Below, piece by piece: positions 16,650 to 23,800 of a stretch of DNA of 64,000 bases. Each line of letters starts with the position of its first letter. The first letter of the stretch is position 1. The position numbers and the translations under genes are program-made. The notes below the pieces were generated by a model. That model had not been told where the DNA came from. It worked only from the letters and a program-made list of their open reading frames with translations, and ran no database searches. Source of the DNA: Kiritimatiellia bacterium (lineage in GTDB: Bacteria > Verrucomicrobiota > Kiritimatiellia > UBA8416 > YA12-FULL-48-11); contig JAQUPZ010000004.1 of NCBI GenBank assembly GCA_028716365.1, forward strand, positions 62,001 to 126,000. Direction: 5' to 3'.

Positions 16650-17577
16650 GATCTGTGTTTTCTTTAATAAAAGTACGTATTGCTCCGAATGTGTTCTTTC
16701 TGTCGGACAAAAGAAAGAAATGGTCTCCTTCAATTTCCTTGAATTGCAGAGACGGAACACGCCGTTGTGCAAGCGCAACTTGATTTCTCGCGATATCGAT
16801 GGGGACCATTGGATCGTTTATTCCGTTCAGCATAAGTATATTCAAATCCCTGCGGAGGATGTTTGCAACGGAGATTTCCGGTGCATTTGCCATACAAATG
16901 TATCCAGCAAACGAGGAAGACATTTGATTGTAAATCAGAAAGCCACCTCGGCCTCCAGCCGAGATACCCATCAGCCAAGGTTGACTTAGGCGTGTTTTGC
17001 AACGACGTTCCGCATCCGAGAGCATGTCTTTTAAATAAGTTGTCGATCCGCGGTGCCAGCTAACGCTCCACGACGGTGTTATTATGACGGCGTTTGGAAA
17101 TTCCTCTTTTAGCACCCAAGTATAGAATTGGAAGTTACCACCGTATCCGTGAAGAAACACGATGCACATGGGTGTTTCTGGCATTTTGCTTGGTCGATAC
17201 AAGAAGTAATGCCCCGAACTGGGTCTAGTGGTTGAGAAACAATACGGCAAGGCAGACGCGACGTTGGAGAATGCGGGATCTACACAGATCTTTGAGTACG
17301 CGTCTGCAACGAGGGGCGTCAGGTTTGTATTCTGATTGGCTGATAGTCCAAGGTCTCCGCTACCGACAAGAAGTGCTCCTACGACAAGAATCCCCTCGGG
17401 TAAAGTGTTGAGTCCGGCGCGGAAGAGTGGTTCGTTTTGCTTGAGAGATTGGGGTATGTTGTAAACCGGAGGCGGAACACTGGTCTTAAACAGAACGGAT
17501 TCAACCGTGCCAGTAGCTTGCGCCATACTGACATGACAAATGAAGAAAAGTACAAGTAGTGTTCTTGGGCATTTCAT
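16591..17577 (-). CDS. Secreted alpha/beta hydrolase (cassette 5)
   Basis: A 328-residue protein from ATG 17577; the track start at 17664 lies upstream of the attC boundary and is rejected. Residues 1-22 are a signal peptide (LLVLFFICHVSMAQA). The hydrolase fold shows the oxyanion strand VFLHGYGGN, the nucleophile elbow GISAGGRGG, an acid site LNGINDPMVP and the histidine region EGDHFFLLS, in the right order. Members include feruloyl and other carbohydrate esterases and depolymerases; the substrate here is unknown. The last ten or so residues are encoded by the attC arm. It is the largest protein in the array and the clearest exported enzyme. Confidence 0.87.
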   Translation of the reverse strand: MKCPRTLLVLFFICHVSMAQATGTVESVLFKTSVPPPVYNIPQSLKQNEPLFRAGLNTLPEGILVVGALLVGSGDLGLSANQNTNLTPLVADAYSKICVDPAFSNVASALPYCFSTTRPSSGHYFLYRPSKMPETPMCIVFLHGYGGNFQFYTWVLKEEFPNAVIITPSWSVSWHRGSTTYLKDMLSDAERRCKTRLSQPWLMGISAGGRGGFLIYNQMSSSFAGYICMANAPEISVANILRRDLNILMLNGINDPMVPIDIARNQVALAQRRVPSLQFKEIEGDHFFLLSDRKNTFGAIRTFIKENTDRRTIHSSATSDPRRALAAQ

Positions 17578-17584
17578 CTTATTC

Positions 17585-17651
17585 GTCGAACGATCCAAAT
17601 CACCGTTTCGAGCCCGCGGGCGAAGAATACGGTGGATTTGTTGGTTGGGGC
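17585..17651 (-). other. attC site K (cassette 4)
   Basis: A 67 bp palindrome with boxes GTCGAAC and GTTGGGG. The arms CCAAATCACCGTTTCGAGCCC and GGGCGAAGAATACGGTGGATTTG pair with bulges. GTTGGGGC complements the start of cassette 4 (TTGGGGCAGCAG). It is located inside the 3' end of the cassette 4 gene. Confidence 0.9.
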
Positions 17652-18112
17652 AAGTTTTCAACAAGCCGCACCCAAGTGTATTCCCGCCGGGAAGGATACC
17701 GTACCTTCAGTCGGTTCCTGTCAAGAAGGGTGAGCTTGAGACCAGCGCCGATGTGTTCCTTATCCATTGCGAAATCAGGAGACAGGTTTCGGCTCGTCCC
17801 ATCATCCATCTCCTGAACTCCTATCCAAGTTGAAGTGGCTTGCGCGGTGTATAGAAAGACACCTTCAAGTTTCCATCGGCCTTCATACCCCCAGGTAGCC
17901 GTGGAAGTCTTGGTTGTTGCTGTCCCGGTGACGATCATGTGACCGTCAGGGGCGAGCTGCCAAGTTTGAGTTCCGACCGACCCGTTCGTTCTTTCGACCT
18001 TCTCCCGCCACGACCCGATAATGTCTGCGGAATGAGGTGCGGGACCACAACCAGTTAGGAAGGCACAAACGCTGGCGAGGCTCCACATCCCGACGAGTGA
18101 CTTCCTTTTCAT
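17600..18112 (-). CDS. Putative lipoprotein (cassette 4)
   Basis: A 170-residue protein. MKRKSLVGMWSLASVCAFLTGC is a lipoprotein signal with the lipobox LTGC. The mature part begins with DIIGSWRE and continues with alternating strands (TQTWQLAPDGHMIVTG, YEGRWKLEGVFLYT), typical of a small lipocalin-like beta barrel that tests as a DUF-type envelope protein. The C-terminal tail (QPTNPPYSSPAGSKR) is encoded by the attC palindrome. No specific function is known. The ATG is 16 bases after the cassette junction. Confidence 0.78.
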   Translation of the reverse strand: MKRKSLVGMWSLASVCAFLTGCGPAPHSADIIGSWREKVERTNGSVGTQTWQLAPDGHMIVTGTATTKTSTATWGYEGRWKLEGVFLYTAQATSTWIGVQEMDDGTSRNLSPDFAMDKEHIGAGLKLTLLDRNRLKVRYPSRREYTWVRLVENLPQPTNPPYSSPAGSKR

Positions 18113-18121
18113 ATCTCTGCT

Positions 18122-18193
18122 GCCCCAACGATCACTCTGAGAGTTTTTTCAACCCGCAGGGTTGAAAAATACTCTCCAGAGATTGGTTGGGGC
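18122..18193 (-). other. attC site B (cassette 3)
   Basis: A 72 bp palindrome with boxes GCCCCAAC and GTTGGGGC. The arms GAGAGTTTTTTCAACCC and GGGTTGAAAAATACTCTC are nearly the same as those of site A. GTTGGGGC complements the start of cassette 3 (TTGGGGCAAC). Confidence 0.94.
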
Positions 18194-18194
18194 T

Positions 18195-18677
18195 CTATTG
18201 TTTTTTCTGAATGGTTATTTCTTGTTTTGATTTTATATCCACGACAACACATGTAACGTTTTGTGTATTTACACTAACAAGGCGAAATGTCCGATTGTCA
18301 ACAACGAAGGTATCATCAAGTCTGACTTTAAAACTTTTATCCTGATTTCCGGATGTAAGATTGACAAAATAGTCATTGAATGGAAGCTCCTCTCCTCTGA
18401 CTAAGGTGAATATCCTGCTGCCTCGCTGAAGAGTCGCTTCTGTTCGGTCTACCGTGATTTCCTTGTTCAGGATATTCATCTTCCCTGTTTTTGGTGTAAC
18501 TTTTGTAACGACAAAACCAAGGAGATTCGTACCCACCTGGATATCCCGTTTTGTGTTCCAGTGAATAAGGAAGGGTTCCTTACTGATGCTATTGAGGGTC
18601 AGCGTTGGTAAATTCCGATCCTCCGCGACAACAAAAGCTCCTGTCAAAAGTGTTAATATGATAACTGTTATTCTCAT
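18195..18677 (-). CDS. Secreted hypothetical protein (cassette 3)
   Basis: A 160-residue protein from ATG 18677; the track start at 18731 lies inside the upstream attC and is rejected. Residues 1-17 are a signal peptide (ITVIILTLLTGAFVVAE). The rest is beta-rich and repeats a strand pattern (FVVTKVTPKTGKMNILN, FRLVSVNTQNVTCVVVDI) that resembles small periplasmic domains of pilus-assembly accessory proteins in PVC bacteria; that likeness is weak. The stop codon is one base before attC B. Function unknown. Confidence 0.75.
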   Translation of the reverse strand: MRITVIILTLLTGAFVVAEDRNLPTLTLNSISKEPFLIHWNTKRDIQVGTNLLGFVVTKVTPKTGKMNILNKEITVDRTEATLQRGSRIFTLVRGEELPFNDYFVNLTSGNQDKSFKVRLDDTFVVDNRTFRLVSVNTQNVTCVVVDIKSKQEITIQKKQ

Positions 18678-18683
18678 TTTGTT

Positions 18684-18744
18684 GCCCCAACGATCATCTT
18701 GAGGCGGCGCTGGTTTCAGCGTCGCCTCCAAGATTTGGTTCGAT
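18684..18744 (-). other. attC site C (cassette 2)
   Basis: A 61 bp palindrome with boxes GCCCCAAC and GTTCGAT. The arms CTTGAGGCGGCGCTG and CAGCGTCGCCTCCAAG share the inner 12 bases with site D. GTTCGATTC complements the start of cassette 2 (TTCGATTCAC). Confidence 0.93.
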
Positions 18745-18778
18745 TCATTTCTTATTGATCAGTTCTGGTCAATGACAA

Positions 18779-19234
18779 TTATTCTTTCTGGAACACTTCT
18801 GATTCATCGCCCCAAGTGTCGGGATAAAATGCTTTATAATAGGGAGGACCAGGCGGCTGGTACGTTTGCCAATACAAGGAAAGGCAGTATACCGGAGGGA
18901 AATACACAGGGAAAAAGAGAATGCTTAAGGTTGTCTCTCTGATCGGATGCTTCTCAAAATTTCGGGATGCTGCACACGGGCCAAGGAATGCGCCTCTGGC
19001 TGCGATCGGGATTGATGCCAAAGGCGTAAAGATCGTGTCCGCTCCAATAATGCCTATATCCGTAACCAATCCCCCTACAGCAACTATCGGTTTCGCCGCC
19101 ACAGGTGAGCGTTTAGTCCATTCGTATGTCGCGTATTCATAACGTCCGAATGTCTTGTATCGCACTGGACCAGTAGCACAACCCTGCGCCAAGAGAGTAG
19201 CCAACAATGCTAGACCTATAAATGTAGTTTTCAT
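18779..19234 (-). CDS. Putative lipoprotein (cassette 2)
   Basis: A 151-residue protein with a clear lipoprotein signal (LLATLLAQGC, cysteine 19). The mature part holds a small hydrophobic region (IVAVGGLVTDIGIIGADTI) followed by FTPLASIP and, near the C-terminus, LSILFFPVYFPPVYC, so it may lie close to the membrane. The ADT-x-x-x-P pattern recalls YceK/YidQ-type envelope lipoproteins, but this is not a firm match. The ATG at 19234 follows the cassette junction by 13 bases. There are 34 bases between its stop and attC C. Confidence 0.76.
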   Translation of the reverse strand: MKTTFIGLALLATLLAQGCATGPVRYKTFGRYEYATYEWTKRSPVAAKPIVAVGGLVTDIGIIGADTIFTPLASIPIAARGAFLGPCAASRNFEKHPIRETTLSILFFPVYFPPVYCLSLYWQTYQPPGPPYYKAFYPDTWGDESEVFQKE

Positions 19235-19241
19235 TTTGTGA

Positions 19242-19312
19242 ATCGAACGATCGCACTCAGAGTTTTTTCAACCCGCTGGGGTTGAAAAATACTCTGCAGT
19301 GCTTGGTTGGCT
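19242..19312 (-). other. attC site A (cassette 1)
   Basis: A 71 bp palindrome with boxes ATCGAAC (19242-19248) and GTTGGCT (19306-19312). The arms CACTCAGAGTTTTTTCAACCC and GGGTTGAAAAATACTCTGCAGTG pair with an extrahelical base, as in functional attC sites. GTTGGCTT complements the start of cassette 1 at the attI junction. Confidence 0.94.
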
Positions 19313-19315
19313 TTC

Positions 19316-19597
19316 CTATTTGTCGATTTTTCGGATTTCCGAGATAAACACCTCTGGTGTCGATCCACCATCCAGAAATCGTGAGAGTTTATCTTCAAGT
19401 AATTGCAACTTTGCAAATGCTCGATTGGTCTCACCATCCCGGATGTTGGAATTGATCTCACTAACGATTTGAGCCGTGGGAGCAACCACATCGCTCATGT
19501 ATGCAGTTCGGTCTGACCGTCTGATTTCTCTGCACACGACAGCCGTGACCAGCACGCCGAGCACGAACGCCACTACGATTGTCATAACCCATTTCAT
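19316..19597 (-). CDS. Membrane-anchored small hypothetical protein (cassette 1)
   Basis: A 93-residue protein in the integrase-proximal, usually most recently inserted and best expressed, cassette. MKWVMTIVVAFVLGVLVTAV is an uncleaved anchor or signal sequence, followed by a basic patch and a helical, charged domain (NRAFAKLQLLEDKLSRFL). It is probably a single-span periplasmic protein with a coiled-coil tendency. The family was not recognised. The ATG follows the attI/cassette junction by 15 bases, and the stop codon lies three bases before attC A. Confidence 0.75.
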   Translation of the reverse strand: MKWVMTIVVAFVLGVLVTAVVCREIRRSDRTAYMSDVVAPTAQIVSEINSNIRDGETNRAFAKLQLLEDKLSRFLDGGSTPEVFISEIRKIDK

Positions 19598-19606
19598 TTC
19601 TTATGA

Positions 19607-19700
19607 AGCCAACCATTAATTCATTTGACTTTTTTCCGCGATATCATGATATTGGACATGCAAACACGGAAAAAAAGCTGCGTTTTAAATAACCACTTTG
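19607..19700 (-). other. attI recombination region
   Basis: AGCCAAC (19607-19613) is the minus-strand GTTGGCT core at which cassette 1 begins. Between it and intI there is a perfect 12-base palindrome ATATCATGATAT (19641-19652). It is flanked by inverted arms CTTTTTTCCG (19629-19638) and CGGAAAAAAAG (19667-19677). The outer limit of attI is not definable by eye; the position is fixed by the cassette junction and the integrase gene. Confidence 0.75.
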
Positions 19701-19710
19701 TATAAATGTT

Positions 19711-20733
19711 ATGGCCGATTTGCCCAGAAATCAAGAGAATTATACCAGAATTGGTGACAAAAACTGGACGCGGAAACCCGGAGAATTGATTCACGAAATA
19801 AAACGTGTTCTGCGCCTGAAACATTACTCCATTCGAACTGAACATTCCTACATCGCCTGGGTTAAACGATTCATAGATTTTAATCAAATGAAACATCCTC
19901 TCGATATGGGGGAACCCGAAGTCGAGGCCTTTCTCTCTCATCTCGCACTGGAGGAACATGTTGCAAGTTCAACTCAGAACCAGGCTTTCAATTCATTGCT
20001 CTTCCTGTATCGAGAAGTATTGAACCGGCCCCTTGAAGGAAGAATAGATTCCGTGCGGGCAAAAAAATCCATCAGGATACCCGTTGTCATGACCCGGGAA
20101 GAAACTGCAAAAGTGCTGGGTCTTATGAAAGGTATACCCCAGATAATGGCCAAACTTCTATATGGCAGTGGACTCAGGCTGATGGAATGTGTTCGTCTGA
20201 GGGTAAAGGACATAGATTTCCAGATGAAGCAGATAACCGTGAGGGCTGGTAAGGGTGACCGGGATCGATATACCACCCTTTCTGAAAATCTTATTCCAGC
20301 GTTGAAAGAACAGATATTCCGGGTACAGATCCTTCATGAAAAGGACGTAGCTGAGGGGTATGGTGCGGTTTACCTGCCCGGCGCCCTGGAAAAGAAATAT
20401 CCTCAAGCCGCCAAAGAGCTGGCATGGCAGTATGTTTTCCCGTCAAGAAAAACTTCAGTTGATCCGCGAAGTGGCGTTACACGGAGACATCATCTTGTAC
20501 CTTCGGTGCTTGAAAAAGCCATTCGCAGGGCGGTAATTGAGGCAGGGATCAACAAGAAAATCAGTTCCCATACATTCAGGCACAGTTTCGCAACACATCT
20601 GCTTCAATCCGGAACTGACATCCGGACAATTCAGGGCCTGCTGGGGCACAGTAATCTCCAGACAACAATGGTTTATACGCACATCTTGAAACAGGGCGGT
20701 CAGGGAGTGAAAAGTCCGCTGGATAATTTGTGA
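19711..20733 (+). CDS. intI: Integron integrase IntI
   Basis: A 340-residue site-specific tyrosine recombinase, the usual IntI length. Catalytic residues in order: arginine 156 (YGSGLRLME), histidine 288 and arginine 291 ([12 protein letters not shown]), histidine 313 (GLLGHSN) and tyrosine 322 (TTMVYTH). Between boxes 1 and 2, residues about 216-262 ([20 protein letters not shown], then [11 protein letters not shown]) form the extra helix found only in integron integrases, which contacts the extrahelical bases of folded attC. It lies beside the attI junction and diverges from the array. No frameshift or missing residue was seen, so the enzyme should be active. No clear ribosome site precedes ATG 19711. 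Confidence 0.96.
   Translation: MADLPRNQENYTRIGDKNWTRKPGELIHEIKRVLRLKHYSIRTEHSYIAWVKRFIDFNQMKHPLDMGEPEVEAFLSHLALEEHVASSTQNQAFNSLLFLYREVLNRPLEGRIDSVRAKKSIRIPVVMTREETAKVLGLMKGIPQIMAKLLYGSGLRLMECVRLRVKDIDFQMKQITVRAGKGDRDRYTTLSENLIPALKEQIFRVQILHEKDVAEGYGAVYLPGALEKKYPQAAKELAWQYVFPSRKTSVDPRSGVTRRHHLVPSVLEKAIRRAVIEAGINKKISSHTFRHSFATHLLQSGTDIRTIQGLLGHSNLQTTMVYTHILKQGGQGVKSPLDNL
19739..19747 (-). promoter_or_regulatory. Candidate cassette promoter Pc (extended -10) inside intI
   Basis: On the minus strand, TGGTATAAT forms a perfect extended -10 element within the first codons of intI and points toward the array, about 130 bases upstream of the cassette 1 junction. A good -35 at the right distance was not found, which is tolerable for extended -10 promoters. 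The position inside intI is where Pc lies in well-studied integrons. Confidence 0.55.
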
Positions 20734-20750
20734 GGGTAAGAGAGGAAGAC

Positions 20751-20816
20751 GATTAGGATCAGGATTACGATCACGATTAAGATTAAGATGAGGATTAAGA
20801 CTAAGATTGAGATGAA
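20751..20816 (+). repeat. Tandem hexamer repeat (consensus GATTAR, 11 units)
   Basis: Eleven contiguous 6-base units (GATTAG, GATCAG, GATTAC, GATCAC, GATTAA twice, GATGAG, GATTAA, GACTAA, GATTGA, GATGAA) lie between intI and the propeller gene. The two possible start codons of that gene (20788 and 20812) are both formed by repeat units. A four-unit relative sits just before the gene at 37182. Confidence 0.85.
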
Positions 20817-23800
20817 GTGGCTGATGAAATTGGCAGGGTTTATTTTCGCTTTTGTTGGCGTGGCAATGAACCTGATGGCTGTGGACTGGCCGATGTGGCG
20901 GTATGATGCCCGTCACAGTGCGGTGCCGCCGGAGAAATTGCCCGACAAACTTCATCTGCAATGGGTGCGGGAATTGCCGACACCGATACCGGCGTGGCCT
21001 CTGCAATCAAGTGATCAGGGTGATAAACTACAGTTCGATTTTTCCTATGAGCCTGTAGCAATGGGGAAGATGTTGTTTGTTCCGTCCATGCGGGATGACA
21101 GCCTCAGAGCGTATGATGCGGAAACCGGCGAGGAGAAATGGTGTTTTTATGCGGATGGTCCTTTCCGACTGGCACCGCTGGCATGGAAAGACAGGATTTA
21201 TGCCGGATCGGATGACGGCTATTTGTATTGCCTGGATGCAAAGAAAGGCACGTTACTGTGGAAATTCCAGGGCGCTCCGTCGGACAAGAAAGTGTGGGGG
21301 AATAAACGCCTGATATCAATGTGGCCTGTGCGCGGTGCTCCTGTTGCACAGGATGGGGTATTGTACTTTTCTGCAGGCATATGGCCGTTCATGGGGATAT
21401 TCATCTATGCAGTGGAAATGAACACTGGCCAGGCAATATGGTGTAATAGCAGTAGTGGTTCGGTTTATACCAATCAACCGCATAAAACTCCGTCATTTGC
21501 CGGTATCGCACCACAGGGATACATGACAATTGCACCATCGATGCTTCTTGTGACAGGCGGACGATCGATGCCAGGTGCTTACGACCTCAAGAGCGGCAGA
21601 TTACTTTATCTCGATCTGGCAAACCGTACTTTTGGTAAGCGCCAGGGAGGATATGGAGTGGCAGTCCAGAAGGATTGGTATTTCAACGGAGGGATAATGT
21701 ATCGAATTTCCAATGGTGTACCTGTAACCAGGGTATCAGCAAACATTTTGATTGGCGACAATACGGCAATTGGAGTGGATTCCGTAACACGCAAACTGAC
21801 AGCTTGGACAACCCGTCCTGAAGAACAGAAACTTAAAATCAGCGATATAAAAAATAAACTGAAGTTCTGGAATAAATATACATTGCCCAAACTCTGGGAA
21901 GCTGGCCCATTGGGCGTAAGTAATGTCCTGATTTGCGCGGGTAATCGTTTATATGGATATGGTCAGGCAAATACCATTATGGCCATTGATTTACCCAAAG
22001 ATAATCAACCGGCCCACGTGTCGTGGGAGGGGAAAGTTGAAGGACGTATCTGGAACATGCTCGCGGCAAATGGACGTTTGTTTGTTGTGACAATGGAAGG
22101 GCGTTTATATTGTTTTGCGGGACCTGAGTTGGCGGAACCTGTACGTTACAGCTTGAATAAACCAGATGAACCTGTTGTCAGCGACTGGAACCAAAAGGCT
22201 GAAAATATTCTTAATCAGGCAGGCATTCGAGATGGTATTTGTTGTATATGGGGGGCAGGGACAGGAAATCTGGCCGAGTCTTTACTGCGGAAAAGTAATC
22301 TAAAGCTTGTCATCATTGATCCGGACGCCAACAAGGTGGCATCACTGCGAAAACGTTTTGATGCGATGGGTTTATATGGCGCTCGCGTAGCCATACATGC
22401 GGGCGATCCCATGACTTTTCCTCTACCGCCGTATTTCGCCAGTTTGATTGTGTCGGAGGATTGGAGCAGGATGGGGATCGATAAAGGCCCGCAATTTCTT
22501 AAACGCCTGTTTTATCCCCTCAGACCATATGGAGGTGTTGCCTGTCTACCTCCGGAATATCAAAACAAGTTGCAGACGTGGATAAAGGAAGCAAAATTGG
22601 AGAATGCTGAAATAAAACAGAATGGCGATTTTACAATGCTGGTTCGTGCCGGAGCATTACCGGGTTCTGCTGATTGGACGCATCAATATGCCGATATCGG
22701 CAATACCGTATGTTCAAAGGACAGTATTGTGGAAGCGCCGCTCGGGCTCCTGTGGTTCGATGGCGGACCTTCCAATGAAAAAGTTTTGCCGCGACATGGG
22801 CATGGACCACGTCCACTGGTTCTTGATGGGCGCTTGTTTATTGAAGGAACAAATACCTTGAGTGCCCGGGATGTTTATACCGGACGGGAACTGTGGTGCC
22901 GTGAATTGTCGTGGATTGGGAAATCGTTTGATAACACTCAGCATCAAGCAGGTGCGAATTCTCTGGGCAGTAACTACGCGGTCACCCGGGATGGCGTTTA
23001 TGTTGCTTATGGGAGGGTAGGGTTACGACTAGATCCTGCGACAGGGGAAAAGCTGGCGGAATTCCGGCTTCCGCGCATGAACGGTATTGAGGGTGATCCT
23101 TCGTGGGGATATATAGGGATTTGGGAAGATTTGCTAGTTGCAACGGCAGAACCCCTGATTTCCGGTACTAATAAGGTGGGAGGCATTAACTGGAATGGGA
23201 CTGCGAGTCGTGCGCTGGTGGTTATGGACAGGATGACCGGCAAGCCGGTATGGACCCGTGAATCTGTTTTCGGTTTCCGGCACAATGCCATTGCGGCCGG
23301 GGACGGAAAACTTTTTTGCATTGATCGTCTCGCGGAAAGTGTACTTGCCAAATCAAATCGCAAGCCGTCAAATCCTGATGCAAAACCTGTTTTACAGGCA
23401 TTTAATATTCGAACCGGGCAGGTACTTTGGCAAACACAGATAAACGTCTTTGGTACATGGCTGGGTTATTCAGAAAAATATGATGTGCTGATTCAGTCCG
23501 GCAGGCCATCGAGTGATATGCTCAAAGATGAACCAAAAGACCGCATTATTGCATATCGAGGGAAGAACGGTAAAGTTCTCTGGGAAAAAACAAAGATGAG
23601 ATATTTAGGACCACTGGTACTTCATGATAATCAGATCATTCCGTCTGCGCCATCTGGTGGTATTACATCAAACCGTTCCTCGTCGGCCATGATGGATTTA
23701 CTAACCGGTAATCATGTCACGAGAAAACATCCACTGACTGGAAAAGATATTCCCTGGACATATGCCAGGGCGTATGGATGTGGTGCGGCACTCGCCGGCG

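Larger units (their letters stand above)
13134..20733. mobile_element. Chromosomal integron: intI, attI and eleven-cassette array
   Basis: Seen: an integron-type tyrosine recombinase (19711-20733, plus) diverges from eleven consecutive minus-strand genes. Each gene is followed by a 59-72 bp imperfect palindrome bounded by AAC and GTT core boxes. For cassettes 1-9 the first bases after the upstream GTT core complement the 5' core box of the cassette's own attC, for example TTCGATTC and GAATCGAA in cassette 2. The gene starts lie mostly 10-25 bases after each cassette junction. This gene-attC regularity, divergent orientation and IntI-specific protein segment together define an integron. The last two sites are degenerate. 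The distal boundary, near 13134, is set by the end of recognisable attC structure. Confidence 0.93.

Noticed and set aside
17585-17651. Rho-independent terminator for the hairpins between cassette genes
   Set aside because: The stems lack a downstream T run and are bounded by AAC and GTT boxes, so they are attC sites.
13134-19312. CRISPR array as an explanation of the regularly spaced palindromes
   Set aside because: The units are not direct repeats of equal spacing, full genes lie between them, and no cas genes are present.
13634-19597. Reading the minus-strand small genes as one ordinary operon
   Set aside because: Each gene is separated by a folded site with matched core boxes, which an operon would not require.
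19711-20733. Calling the recombinase XerC/XerD or a phage integrase
   Set aside because: The extra segment before [11 protein letters not shown] and the adjoining attC array are specific to integron integrases.
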